From positions 1 to 64,000 of the forward strand of contig CANKYF010000012.1 of NCBI GenBank assembly GCA_947487895.1: a stretch of DNA of 64,000 nt, in the 5' to 3' direction. Source of the stretch: an uncultured Flavobacteriaceae bacterium (GTDB lineage Bacteria > Bacteroidota > Bacteroidia > Flavobacteriales > Flavobacteriaceae). This document shows, in pieces, positions 36,813 to 45,539 of the stretch. The notes under the pieces are model-generated. The model had not been told where the DNA came from. It worked only from the letters and a program-made list of their open reading frames with translations, and searched no databases. How positions within the stretch are numbered: the stretch's first letter is position 1; every line of letters starts with the position of its first letter. The translations under genes and the position numbers were made by a program.

Positions 36813-36850
36813 ATCCAGCTACCATATTTTTTATGATAGCTGGATTTTTT
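36813..36850 (+). terminator. Rho-independent terminator after the two-component operon
   Basis: Arms ATCCAGCTA (36813-36821) and TAGCTGGAT (36837-36845), with extra pairing further in, then TTTTT. No T run follows on the minus strand, so it serves the plus strand only. Confidence 0.85.
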
Positions 36851-36875
36851 ATTTTTAAATAAAAAGGCTTGGTAG

Positions 36876-37385
36876 TTAATACTTCTCAAAATCACCAATG
36901 GCAAAAGCTTCTAGGTATGAAGCTTCATTTATAGCCTCATTTTCAGAAGAATCATAATCTACCAAAATTTTCCAAATACCGTTTTCTTTAATATGTATTA
37001 CATGAAATTTACCATAGTGGTTTTTCTCGTTTTCAGTATTTGAATTTATAGTTAATTTATAAATACCACGTTCTGAAGCTTTATCATTGTTAATTATGCG
37101 TTCTAAAAATCTAAAAGAAATGGTTTGTTGCTTATCTTTTGTTTTCCACCATTTTTTGTAACCATTAATATAAGCTATTTTGTCTTTTATAGTTTTGCTA
37201 TTACCACTAACACGAACTAAATTTTCACTATGTAAGCTTTCAAATAGATTATAATCTAACATTTCATAAGCTTTAGTAAAATTTTGCCAAACCTGTATGT
37301 TTATATCTTTTAAATCTTCGTTTTGCGAAAAAATAGAGATATTAGTTAATAAAAAGAGAAGGTAAAACAGTTTAATTTTAGTCAT
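36876..37385 (-). CDS. Exported NTF2-like (SnoaL/DUF4440-type) protein
   Basis: 169 residues with a signal peptide (1-20, ISIFSQ). The domain, FTKAYEMLDYNLFESLHSENLVRVS at the start and GKFHVIHIKENGIWKILVDYDS near the end, has the pattern of the NTF2-like superfamily, whose cone-shaped fold binds small ligands or acts as an enzyme or scaffold. No specific family is certain. Single gene convergent with the two-component operon. Confidence 0.7.
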   Translation of the reverse strand: MTKIKLFYLLFLLTNISIFSQNEDLKDINIQVWQNFTKAYEMLDYNLFESLHSENLVRVSGNSKTIKDKIAYINGYKKWWKTKDKQQTISFRFLERIINNDKASERGIYKLTINSNTENEKNHYGKFHVIHIKENGIWKILVDYDSSENEAINEASYLEAFAIGDFEKY

Positions 37386-37460
37386 TTTAATTGATGGAAT
37401 ATTTGTCTAACTAATTTATATTAAGTTTTTTATAAAATCAAATAATGACTGTTATAAACT

Positions 37461-38117
37461 CTAGAACCAGCCATTGTAAACAACTATTAATGCTATAGTA
37501 TCAAAAAAACCATGTACTGCTACATTAAACCATAAATCTGATTTTCTTAAATAGAAAATTATAGATAATATTGCGCCTATACTACCAGTAACTATTTGTC
37601 CAGTGATACTTTGGTAACTATGCATATAACCAAAAAGAATTGCAAATATCAAAATATTTAAAACGATACTTAATTTACCCTTTCCAAAGAATTTAGAGAA
37701 TTGTTGCATAAAATAACCTCTCCATATTATTTCCTCACCAAAAGCTGCAGAAACCCATATAAAAATTAATGCTAAAATAGCATATGTAATGTTGCCTTTT
37801 AAATCTTTAAAACTTGAAAAGTCTATTGGCTTGTCTGTAATATTTGTTACAACGGGTACAAGAACGAAATAGTAAACTAAAAATAATACTAAAGCTATTA
37901 GAGGCGCATAAACAAATAGAGATTTAGCTTTTAAATTATTTTTTTGAAAACCTAGAGACTTAAACATTTCTTTCTTATACTCAAAAAAACTGGCAAATAA
38001 AACCAGTATAGCAGTAATTATAACAGAAAGAGGTCCTAATGATAATTCAAAAATAATAAAGCATAAAATAAGTGCTATAATAGGTATCACTTTACTTCTT
38101 GAGATGTTTGATTTCAT
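37461..38117 (-). CDS. CPBP family intramembrane metalloprotease
   Basis: 218 residues, about six membrane helices. The three ABI/CAAX protease motifs are present: FGEEIIWRGYF (Glu128-Glu129, Arg133), GYMHSY (His166) and VHGFFD (His202). Family members cleave prenylated or membrane peptides, or confer bacteriocin self-immunity. It stands alone, 108 bases downstream of the LytTR gene, with no peptide gene visible. Confidence 0.88.
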   Translation of the reverse strand: MKSNISRSKVIPIIALILCFIIFELSLGPLSVIITAILVLFASFFEYKKEMFKSLGFQKNNLKAKSLFVYAPLIALVLFLVYYFVLVPVVTNITDKPIDFSSFKDLKGNITYAILALIFIWVSAAFGEEIIWRGYFMQQFSKFFGKGKLSIVLNILIFAILFGYMHSYQSITGQIVTGSIGAILSIIFYLRKSDLWFNVAVHGFFDTIALIVVYNGWF

Positions 38118-38225
38118 TGTAATTCATTTTAAAGTTTAAGCGAAGAAACAATGAAAACTTATGGAAAATGGATAATAGCAACGGTTAATTACCGAATGGT
38201 ATTAAAATGACAACTGAATAACAAC

Positions 38226-39053
38226 TTAGTTCTGTAGCTTTTTATTAAACCATGCTTCAAAATCTTTTTTCTTGTACCTACTAATGGTAATTTGAGGAAT
38301 ATCTTTTTCTAAAAAGGATTTTAAGGTGACTATTAATTTCCCATTTTCAATTGGCTTAAAGTGTTCAATAGAATTATAATGTAGAATAATTTGTCTATTG
38401 GCTCTAAAAAATAAGTGTTCACTAATTTTGTCTTCTAATTGATTTAATGTAAAGTCTGTGATTAAAGTTTCACCACTAGTAGTCACTATATATACAATTT
38501 TACTTTCGCTAAAAATATAGGAGACGTCTCTATAGTTGATTAGATGCGTTTCTCCATTATATTTAAAATCTATTTTTCCATTTAAGGTCTCTAACTTATG
38601 TAATTTATAGATGTCTTTTGCAAAAAGAAAAATGATGGTAAGACAACTTAAAAGTAACGTGAGTAGAAGACCAATTAACAAATAATAAAAAGAGAAATTT
38701 TCATCATGAATCCAAACAGCAAAGTAATATATTGGAATATAGATAATAGAAATATATCCCATTGTAGACAACAAAAAGTGTAGTATGTTATTGCTTGTTA
38801 TTTTGTTGTTAAAATAGTTTTCTTTAAAATATTTAAAATTGATATCAGCTATTATTAAAACTATTGTTCCTATAACAATAGAAGCTATTATGGAAAACAG
38901 AGGAAATCTATAGGTATCACTAAAGGGAAAGTTATCATTTTCAGTAAGATGATTAATGATAAGTGACAGTATAAGCAGTGAAAGTCCTGTTATTAATCTA
39001 GATTTTAAACGTCTATTTTTTTTGAATTTTGATAAATAACGGATGCCTTTCAT
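38226..39053 (-). CDS. Membrane-bound LytTR-type transcription regulator
   Basis: 275 residues. The basic N-terminus is followed by about four membrane helices (residues 20-145), then a C-terminal LytTR DNA-binding domain (about 165-270): INYRDVSYIFSESKIVYIVT, LFFRANRQIILH and ISRYKKKDFEAWF. A LytTR domain tethered to membrane helices, without a receiver domain, suggests direct sensing at the membrane. No partner kinase is adjacent. Confidence 0.87.
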   Translation of the reverse strand: MKGIRYLSKFKKNRRLKSRLITGLSLLILSLIINHLTENDNFPFSDTYRFPLFSIIASIVIGTIVLIIADINFKYFKENYFNNKITSNNILHFLLSTMGYISIIYIPIYYFAVWIHDENFSFYYLLIGLLLTLLLSCLTIIFLFAKDIYKLHKLETLNGKIDFKYNGETHLINYRDVSYIFSESKIVYIVTTSGETLITDFTLNQLEDKISEHLFFRANRQIILHYNSIEHFKPIENGKLIVTLKSFLEKDIPQITISRYKKKDFEAWFNKKLQN

Positions 39054-39107
39054 ATCAAAATCTAATATAAATATTCATGACGAAAAAGCAATACAAGTTA
39101 TGTGTAA

Positions 39108-39142
39108 TTTAAAAAGGCTATCATTACGATAGCCTTTTTAAA
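39108..39142 (-). terminator. Rho-independent terminator after the GH16 gene
   Basis: A perfect 15-bp stem (39108-39122 with 39128-39142, TTTAAAAAGGCTATC) and loop ATTAC, 30 bases past the GH16 stop. The arms contain the A and T runs, so it could work in both directions. Confidence 0.88.
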
Positions 39143-39172
39143 CTTAATAGTATATATAATAATTATGTTTTG

Positions 39173-40408
39173 TTATTGAGCAACTGGTTTATAGGTGCGT
39201 ATCCAATCTACTTTCATAATATTTTTAGCAGGATCAGATAGTTCACTATCTGTAGGTGTTCTATTAGCATCAACATGCCAATTCTGAGATTCTACATTAA
39301 TGATGATATCCATTTCTTTGTCCATACCATTACCATTTTGATAATCAAAAGGATCTATAATACTTACACTAGAAGCTTCACTAGCAGCCTTTAAACTATC
39401 CAATGAGTAGTTAGAATTTGTAGAATGCGTTGTTAATTGCTGATACCCGTTTACAAAATCTAATTGACCTCCAGTCATAGTAGGATAAGCATATGTCCAA
39501 GTAGAGCCATTCTTAGTAGCCGCAGCTTTATCATATAAAACTCTTACTACTTCTCCATCTATATAATACTCAAAATGGAAAGGACTTATCCAGTTTACAG
39601 CTATACGCGTATATTTTCTTTCTCCATTGTTCCAATGAAAGTCTCCCCAATTGGCAACTCCACTTTCCTCATACCAGCTACCAAGATCTCTTGGTTGATA
39701 ATCTGTGAATGGTTGTCTGATAAAAGAGTGATGACTTAGGTGAATAAATTTAGAAAAGAATCCATTGCCTTGTTCTTTACCACCATAACACTCAATAATA
39801 TCAATTTCTTGAGTATCATCTTGACTTAATAGCCATACATCTGAAGCTAGAACTATATTGGCAACACTTACTTTTGCTTCTACAAATACTGGGAATTTAA
39901 CTCTAGTATTTGAAGTAATACATGCTGAACTTATACCATCTTCAGGACGCCCCATTTTATTAGGAGCTCCAGTTATTGGCTGATCTTCATTAGTTCTACT
40001 CCATCTAGAAGCTCTTAATATCAAATCACTACCATCTACAGATACATGGTTATATTTCCAATATGTAGTTCCTGGGCCATCCCAATCATTATGGTAAAAA
40101 TTATACCATTTATTTTCCCCAAAATTTGTTTTGGAGTCTGCTTCTTCAAAAGAGTAGTTAAAATCATCAGAGGCATCGGCTTGTAACTGCCATATCATTC
40201 CAGTACCAGCATCTGCGGGTACTTCAAGATCAGCAAAGTTTTCAGAGTCTGGTTCTGGGTCAGGATCCGGATCCGGGTCTGGATCAGGAGCTGGTGTCTC
40301 ATCTTTTGGATCTTCATTCATAGGTTCAGTCATGTCATCAGAACCTCCACATGAGATTAATATCGTAAATACGAATAATGAGATAAATAGTTTAATGTTC
40401 TTTTTCAT
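39173..40408 (-). CDS. Lipoprotein glycoside hydrolase family 16, beta-agarase/porphyranase-like
   Basis: 411 residues from the ATG at 40408; the open frame upstream overlaps a -7 promoter box. Lipoprotein signal (FTILISC, Cys20), then an acidic Pro-Asp linker (PDPDPDPDPD, about 40-54), then a GH16 jelly roll. The catalytic ExDxxE motif is intact in DDTQEIDIIECYGG: Glu201 nucleophile, Asp203, Glu206 acid/base. WKYNHVSV, LASDVWLLS and SHHSFIRQPFTDYQPRD closely resemble marine beta-agarases. Probably cuts agar-type galactans at the cell surface. No SusC/SusD pair or sulfatase is nearby. Confidence 0.9.
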   Translation of the reverse strand: MKKNIKLFISLFVFTILISCGGSDDMTEPMNEDPKDETPAPDPDPDPDPDPEPDSENFADLEVPADAGTGMIWQLQADASDDFNYSFEEADSKTNFGENKWYNFYHNDWDGPGTTYWKYNHVSVDGSDLILRASRWSRTNEDQPITGAPNKMGRPEDGISSACITSNTRVKFPVFVEAKVSVANIVLASDVWLLSQDDTQEIDIIECYGGKEQGNGFFSKFIHLSHHSFIRQPFTDYQPRDLGSWYEESGVANWGDFHWNNGERKYTRIAVNWISPFHFEYYIDGEVVRVLYDKAAATKNGSTWTYAYPTMTGGQLDFVNGYQQLTTHSTNSNYSLDSLKAASEASSVSIIDPFDYQNGNGMDKEMDIIINVESQNWHVDANRTPTDSELSDPAKNIMKVDWIRTYKPVAQ

Positions 40409-40434
40409 AGGTAAGATTTTGGCATTATAATTCA

Positions 40435-40442
40435 CAAAATTA
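40435..40442 (-). promoter_or_regulatory. -7 promoter box of the GH16 gene
   Basis: Minus-strand TAATTTTG, ending 26 bases upstream of the ATG at 40408. No clear -33 element. It excludes the frame's first possible start at 40435. Confidence 0.5.
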
Positions 40443-40590
40443 ATAAACTAAACAAGGTTTTTTAGTGAACATTTTTGACAAAACATTGAAGTATTATAAC
40501 AGCTATCAGAGATTTTGTATTTAAAATCTTTAAATATTAAGAAGTTTAGTTTTACTTTTTTGTCTAAATAGTAAGCTTTTACTTAATATA

Positions 40591-41244
40591 TTATATGCGT
40601 TCAGAAAGCCAGTTTTTGAACTCATAAAAATTCTGTGGAGCAACGCCATGCCCAACAGGAAATTCTGAATAGCTATGCTTTATATCTAAACTTTTAAGAA
40701 AGGTAGGTGTTTGTCTAGCCCAGTCTACTGGAATTACTTGGTCTACACTACCATGAGAGCAGTAAAAATCTAATTGTGAATAGTTATAGTCTTCTTTATT
40801 CTCTGGTAAAATATCATGATATACATAACCACTTAAGGCGATAATGTTTTTAATTTTTTCAGGGTAATTAAGCGCTACTCCATAACTTAAGATACTACCT
40901 TGACTGAAGCCTAATAGTGTTATATTATCTTTATTTACAGGATAATGTTCAACCGCTTCGTCAATAAATTTAGCAATTAAATCTCTAGATTCTATAGCTT
41001 GATCTTTATCGTTCCACTTCCCTAGGTCAGCATCAAAATTAATAGCATACCATGCATTACCAAAAGGTTGCATAGGGTAGGGGGCTTTTACAGATATTAT
41101 AAAAAGTTCTTCAGGTAATTCATTGGCAAATGAAAACAAGTCGTTCTCATCACTGCCATAACCATGCATCATTATTAATAATGGGGCATTCTCAGATAAA
41201 CTAGAAGGTTTTGTAATATGTTGTAAAGAAAGAGAATTATTCAT
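40591..41244 (-). CDS. Phospholipase/carboxylesterase family alpha/beta hydrolase
   Basis: 217 residues. LLIMMHGYGSDENDLFSFA supplies the oxyanion hole; the nucleophile Ser114 is in LGFSQGS; Asp168 (SVDQVIPVDWA) and His199 (PVGHGV) complete the triad. Matches the acyl-protein thioesterase/YpfH-type esterases. Cytoplasmic, substrate unknown. Last gene of a tight four-gene operon beginning with the BatA-type gene at 44770. Confidence 0.88.
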   Translation of the reverse strand: MNNSLSLQHITKPSSLSENAPLLIMMHGYGSDENDLFSFANELPEELFIISVKAPYPMQPFGNAWYAINFDADLGKWNDKDQAIESRDLIAKFIDEAVEHYPVNKDNITLLGFSQGSILSYGVALNYPEKIKNIIALSGYVYHDILPENKEDYNYSQLDFYCSHGSVDQVIPVDWARQTPTFLKSLDIKHSYSEFPVGHGVAPQNFYEFKNWLSERI

Positions 41245-41247
41245 TGA

Positions 41248-41589
41248 TTAATTACCAAGGTTAGAAAATACTTTTTGATACAGACCTCCTACTAAAGGTA
41301 CTTTTTGGGCTTTACCCGATATGGCTGAATATAGCCCATAGATATACAGTGCAAAAAAGAAAATATAGACTGAAAACCTTAGCATAAAAATATCAAATTT
41401 AGATACTATTGAAAGATTTAAAATAAATAAAGTGAGCCATAAACCTAAAGATTGCCTAATATGAAAACTTGCAAATGCACTTTTTTTATGAGGTTCATTG
41501 TTAAGGAAATAGGCTATAATAACACCAAAAATGGTTATATAGCTAATAATAGCGTTTTTCTTTCCGCGCTCTACATCTTGCTGCGTCAT
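41248..41589 (-). CDS. DUF4870/Tic20-like small membrane protein
   Basis: 113 residues with three membrane helices. KSAFASFHIRQSLGLWLTLFILN is the conserved FH(I/A)RQ motif of the DUF4870/Tic20-like group. Function unknown. Separated from both neighbours by 2-3 bases. A related domain appears in the HTH fusion protein at 44843. Confidence 0.78.
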   Translation of the reverse strand: MTQQDVERGKKNAIISYITIFGVIIAYFLNNEPHKKSAFASFHIRQSLGLWLTLFILNLSIVSKFDIFMLRFSVYIFFFALYIYGLYSAISGKAQKVPLVGGLYQKVFSNLGN

Positions 41590-41591
41590 TA

Positions 41592-42848
41592 TTAATTGTT
41601 TAATGAAACTTTATTGTTAGAAATGATACCATAAACACTTCCTTTTAAGGGAGTATTTTTAAAAATACTATTCTTAGATTTAGAAAGAATGGAGTTTCTA
41701 TCAAAAGTGTATTTATCATCAGGATTAAAAAGCGATAAATTCGCTTTATTACCAATATTTATAGGTGTTGTTTCAATACCAAAACGTTGTTTCCCTTTGG
41801 TTAGAATATCAATCGTTTTTTTGGTAGTAAATATGTTTTGTAAAGCTCCAAAAGCACTTTCTAGTCCTATGGTTCCATAAGAAGCATGGTCAAATTCTAC
41901 CTTTTTGTCTTCAATGTCAATAGGAGTATGATCAGTAGTGACCATATCTATGGTGCCATCTTTAACACCCGCAATTAAAGCGTCAATATCTGTTTGCGTT
42001 CTCAAAGGGGGTAATACTTTATAATTAGAATCAAAGCTTGTTAAAACTTCATCTGTAAAAGCTAAATTATGAATAGCCACACTACAAGTTATGTCTAATT
42101 TTTTCTTTTTAGCGTCTCTAATGAGTTCTACAGACTTAGCTGTTGAAATTGTTGGTATGTGTAATTTTCCTCCTGTGTATTCTAGTAAGAATAAATCTCT
42201 AGTAACTTGAAGTTCTTCAGCTAAAGCAGGAATGCCTTTTAAGCCTAATTTGGTGCTAGTAATATTTTCGTTCATGACACCTAAACCAACAATTTTGTTT
42301 TCCTGAGGATAAGATTGCACTAGACCATCAAAATTTGCAGCATATTGTAGTGCAATTTTCATTAGGTTAGGGTTAGAAATAGGCTTTTTATAATCGTAAA
42401 ATGATGCAGCACCAGCTGTAAACATATCGTAAAGTTCAGCTAAATCTATACCTTTGCTTCCTACAGTTAACGCTCCAGTGGGTAATACAGTAACAGCATT
42501 ATTAGCTGCTTTAGCATTTACAAAAGTAATATCTGAATTTGTGTCTAATATAGGGTTGGTATTCGGATTTAAAGCAATGGTTGTAAATCCAGAAGCAGCA
42601 GCCACCTTGAGACCATTTTTAATGGTTTCTCTTTCTTCAAAACCAGGTTCACCAAAACAAACGCTACTATCAAACCACCCTTGTGATACATGCAAATTAT
42701 CAAGTTTGATTTCTTGATAATTGTTGGTGTTTTTAATGTTTTTGGAAATTTTTAAAATCGTACCGTTTTCAATTAAAATATCTTGAGTAGAATTATGAAA
42801 TTCGCTTTTAGGATCTAAAATTGTAGCAGATTTTATAAGTACGTTCAT
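41592..42848 (-). CDS. Dihydroorotase-like amidohydrolase lacking metal ligands
   Basis: 418 residues of the dihydroorotase fold. The metal-binding HxHxREPG motif reads SVCFGEPG (Ser62, Cys64 and Gly66 replace His, His and Arg), CHLST reads PTIST, and only part of the TPHH region remains (VAIHNL). TTDHTPID keeps the last Asp. The barrel is otherwise complete, so this looks like a non-catalytic paralogue comparable to inactive PyrC-like subunits that pair with aspartate transcarbamoylase. Databases would probably call it pyrC; I would not. It overlaps the vWA gene by 4 bases. Confidence 0.85.
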   Translation of the reverse strand: MNVLIKSATILDPKSEFHNSTQDILIENGTILKISKNIKNTNNYQEIKLDNLHVSQGWFDSSVCFGEPGFEERETIKNGLKVAAASGFTTIALNPNTNPILDTNSDITFVNAKAANNAVTVLPTGALTVGSKGIDLAELYDMFTAGAASFYDYKKPISNPNLMKIALQYAANFDGLVQSYPQENKIVGLGVMNENITSTKLGLKGIPALAEELQVTRDLFLLEYTGGKLHIPTISTAKSVELIRDAKKKKLDITCSVAIHNLAFTDEVLTSFDSNYKVLPPLRTQTDIDALIAGVKDGTIDMVTTDHTPIDIEDKKVEFDHASYGTIGLESAFGALQNIFTTKKTIDILTKGKQRFGIETTPINIGNKANLSLFNPDDKYTFDRNSILSKSKNSIFKNTPLKGSVYGIISNNKVSLNN

Positions 42849-44770
42849 TTAAAATATTTTAATATGAGCATTTCAATAATGAGTAATACCAGTGCAAAAA
42901 TAACAAACCATTTCCATAGGGCATTAATTTTAGACTCACTTTTTATAGAATCAAAAACGTTAGCTATAGAATTGTTAATTGTTACATTAGATAGGTTAGA
43001 TAGATCTTCGTAAATTAAATTACTCTCTTTTCTATTATAATTATAGCCCACACTATTAATAATTGCATCTTTATTTTTTACCAAATATGTATTAGCTACA
43101 TCGGGAGTTTCAAAGGTATTTATAACTACCTTACTATTAAAGTATTTTTGTCTAGGAATAATGTTTACATCATTTGTTTCTAGTGATAAAATATCATCTT
43201 GTTGTAATTCTATTTCAACTTCAAATGCATTATTTTTTCCTGTAGTATAATATAACTCTGGTGTTTTAAAGCTTTGTTTTGCAATGTTATAAAATGTAGG
43301 TACAATAACATTCCAACTCTTAAAATTGGAATTTTTATTATTTAAAGGCGAAGTGAAAATGTAGGCATTTTTACTATTAAATAAACAAGGCTTATTGTCT
43401 TCAAAACTTAAAATAGATGAAAAATTAGAGGAACTCACCTCATAAAAACTTTGCATTTTGGGGTATTGAAAGTTAGATACTTGCTTTTCAAAAACACCCC
43501 GATTGTATATAGGATGTGAATAATTAATAGAAGTCACATTTTTTTCTGAAGTAATTAAACTACCAAAACTTGTATTATAATTTGATAATAGCAAATTGTA
43601 TGATGGTGCGTTAATTTTTTCCGAAGGAATGATTACAACAGAACCTCCTTGCGAAGTAAAATGGTTTAATGCAGAAACTAACGGATTAGGAATACTATTC
43701 AATTCGTTTAAAACAATTAAATTCTGTTGGTCGAGAATGTTGTATGATAAAGCATCAGTTGATGTTGTAGTCAACTTAAATTCGTCTTTAGTGAAAATTC
43801 GTTTTAGGTAACTATCATCATCTTCATTTACGACTAAAACCTTTATCTTTTCTTTGCTATTAATATTGAAAAAGAATGTATTGTCAAATCTTAAATTTCC
43901 ATCATTTATAGTTATTTTACCATTAATGGTTTGATTGGTTGGTAACGAAAAAGTGGTTTCAGCAGTTTGCGAAATAGTAACTGAGGTTTTTGCAATTAAA
44001 TTAGAATCATTAAATAATGATACTGGTAAATTCTCAACAGGTTTTCCTGTATTTTTTATAACAACATTTAATTTTATGTTGGCAGGTGTACTTTCTAAAA
44101 TATAAACACTATCAATAGAAATATTATTAGTGTTTACGGGTTCTAATTTAACTAAATGTATAGACATTAAAGAATCTACTTCAGGTTTAAAACTAGATGC
44201 GTTTTGTTGAAAATCTGAAATTAAAATGAAATCTTTTTTGCTATTAGTGCTTTTATTTAATAGTGCTTTGCCCTTTAAAAAAGCCGATTGAATTGGCAAA
44301 TGTGTTGATGTATAATCTAACTGTAATAACTCGTTTTTTATGGCTTTTAATGAAGTGTTTTTAAATGTTTTATTGTTAGTAATTACAGAAATATTTTCAT
44401 TTTCTGGAATACTATTTACCAAATCTTGTAAAGCTCTTTTTAGAAGCTCACCTTGATTCCCTTTAGCTTGCATACTGAAAGAGTTATCTAAATAGATAAC
44501 CGTTTCTTTTTGGGTTTTAAAAGTGTTATTTTTTGTTGTAAATGGTTGCGCAAAAGCAAGTACTAAAGCCGCTAAAAGTAATAATCTAGTACAAAGAATT
44601 AACCACTTTTTTATTTGAGAGCTTTTACGAGAATTTTGCTTAATTTCTTTTAAAAACGCAACATTGGTAAAGGCTTCTTTTTTAAATTTTCTGAGCTGAA
44701 AAAGATGAATTATTATAGGTATTAGCAGTAAAAATAAAGCGTAAAGAAGTTCTGGGTGTTTAAACTGCAT
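42845..44770 (-). CDS. BatA-type membrane protein with vWA domain
   Basis: 641 residues. The N-terminal BatA domain (TIGR02226) has two membrane helices: LLYALFLLLIPIIIHLFQLRKFKKEAFTNVAFL and the WLILCTRLLLLAALVLAFAQP segment. A von Willebrand A domain follows with the MIDAS motif DNSFS (TVIYLDNSFSMQ). A long extracytoplasmic region and a C-terminal helix (about 618-638) complete it. BatA-like proteins are linked to MoxR/Bat systems, but no moxR is adjacent. First gene of the operon down to 40591. Confidence 0.87.
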   Translation of the reverse strand: MQFKHPELLYALFLLLIPIIIHLFQLRKFKKEAFTNVAFLKEIKQNSRKSSQIKKWLILCTRLLLLAALVLAFAQPFTTKNNTFKTQKETVIYLDNSFSMQAKGNQGELLKRALQDLVNSIPENENISVITNNKTFKNTSLKAIKNELLQLDYTSTHLPIQSAFLKGKALLNKSTNSKKDFILISDFQQNASSFKPEVDSLMSIHLVKLEPVNTNNISIDSVYILESTPANIKLNVVIKNTGKPVENLPVSLFNDSNLIAKTSVTISQTAETTFSLPTNQTINGKITINDGNLRFDNTFFFNINSKEKIKVLVVNEDDDSYLKRIFTKDEFKLTTTSTDALSYNILDQQNLIVLNELNSIPNPLVSALNHFTSQGGSVVIIPSEKINAPSYNLLLSNYNTSFGSLITSEKNVTSINYSHPIYNRGVFEKQVSNFQYPKMQSFYEVSSSNFSSILSFEDNKPCLFNSKNAYIFTSPLNNKNSNFKSWNVIVPTFYNIAKQSFKTPELYYTTGKNNAFEVEIELQQDDILSLETNDVNIIPRQKYFNSKVVINTFETPDVANTYLVKNKDAIINSVGYNYNRKESNLIYEDLSNLSNVTINNSIANVFDSIKSESKINALWKWFVIFALVLLIIEMLILKYFK

Positions 44771-44842
44771 TCCTTTTTTTGATTAATCAAAATTACATAA
44801 ATTTTTCAATTTTTATAGATTTAATTAAATCTTCATATAAAC

Positions 44843-45415
44843 TTATTTGATTAACTTTAAAATATTTGGATATAAGCTATTATGATTACTACTAGTTCTA
44901 ATGGCATAAATAATTGGAAGAATTACATTTATAATGTTAAATCCTAAATAGATAAGCAATAAAGAACTAAACGAACCGAAGCCTATCTTAGTACGTAACA
45001 TAGCTAAAACAATACAAGTTATTAAGAACCCATATGTAATAAAGGTCCAAAATATTTGAAAGTTTAATAATCTAGAGCCAACTTCTTTTATACCTATAAT
45101 TTTATCTTTTTTGATTAACCATATTACTAATGGAATTATAATATTACCTAATGGAATAATTAAAAAAGAAATAACAGATAAGTGTAATAAAATTAAGTAG
45201 TTTTTGTCTTCTTTTTTTCCATAATCAAGAATATCGTCAACATTTATGTCTAAAGCTTCACAAATTAACTGAAGTGTTTTACCTCTTGGTTCGTTTTCAT
45301 TGTTTTCTATACGTTGAATAGTTCTCAAGTTTACCTTAGCGGTTTCAGCTAAATCTTCTTGAGATAAACCTTTTCTTTTTCGTAATTCTCTAATTTTTGT
45401 TCCTAAGTTGGTCAT
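44843..45415 (-). CDS. XRE-type HTH regulator fused to DUF4870-like membrane domain
   Basis: 190 residues. Residues 5-62 are a Cro/CI-type helix-turn-helix (IRELRKRKGLSQEDLAETA, RTIQRIENNENEPRGKTL). Residues 72-175 have four membrane helices with LGNIIIPLVIWLIKKDKIIGIKEVGSRLLNFQ, which resembles DUF4870 (Tic20-like). The protein thus ties a DNA-binding domain to the membrane. It has its own -7 box upstream and is not overlapped with neighbours. The regulated genes are unknown. Confidence 0.82.
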   Translation of the reverse strand: MTNLGTKIRELRKRKGLSQEDLAETAKVNLRTIQRIENNENEPRGKTLQLICEALDINVDDILDYGKKEDKNYLILLHLSVISFLIIPLGNIIIPLVIWLIKKDKIIGIKEVGSRLLNFQIFWTFITYGFLITCIVLAMLRTKIGFGSFSSLLLIYLGFNIINVILPIIYAIRTSSNHNSLYPNILKLIK

Positions 45416-45441
45416 TTTATTTTATTAATTTAATTCGGGAT

Positions 45442-45449
45442 CAAAATTA
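45442..45449 (-). promoter_or_regulatory. -7 promoter box of the HTH-membrane gene
   Basis: Minus-strand TAATTTTG, 26 bases upstream of the ATG at 45415. No -33 element seen. Confidence 0.42.
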
Positions 45450-45539
45450 AATTGAAAACTGTTTTTTTATTACGGTGTGTTTATGACATTTTTACGACAA
45501 TTTTGCCAAGTATCATATTTAATAAGGAATTATAAAGTT

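Noticed and set aside
40560-40590. Weak hairpin (AGTAA/TTACT) after the esterase gene
   Set aside because: Only a 5-bp AT-rich stem and no proper T run; not convincing as a terminator.
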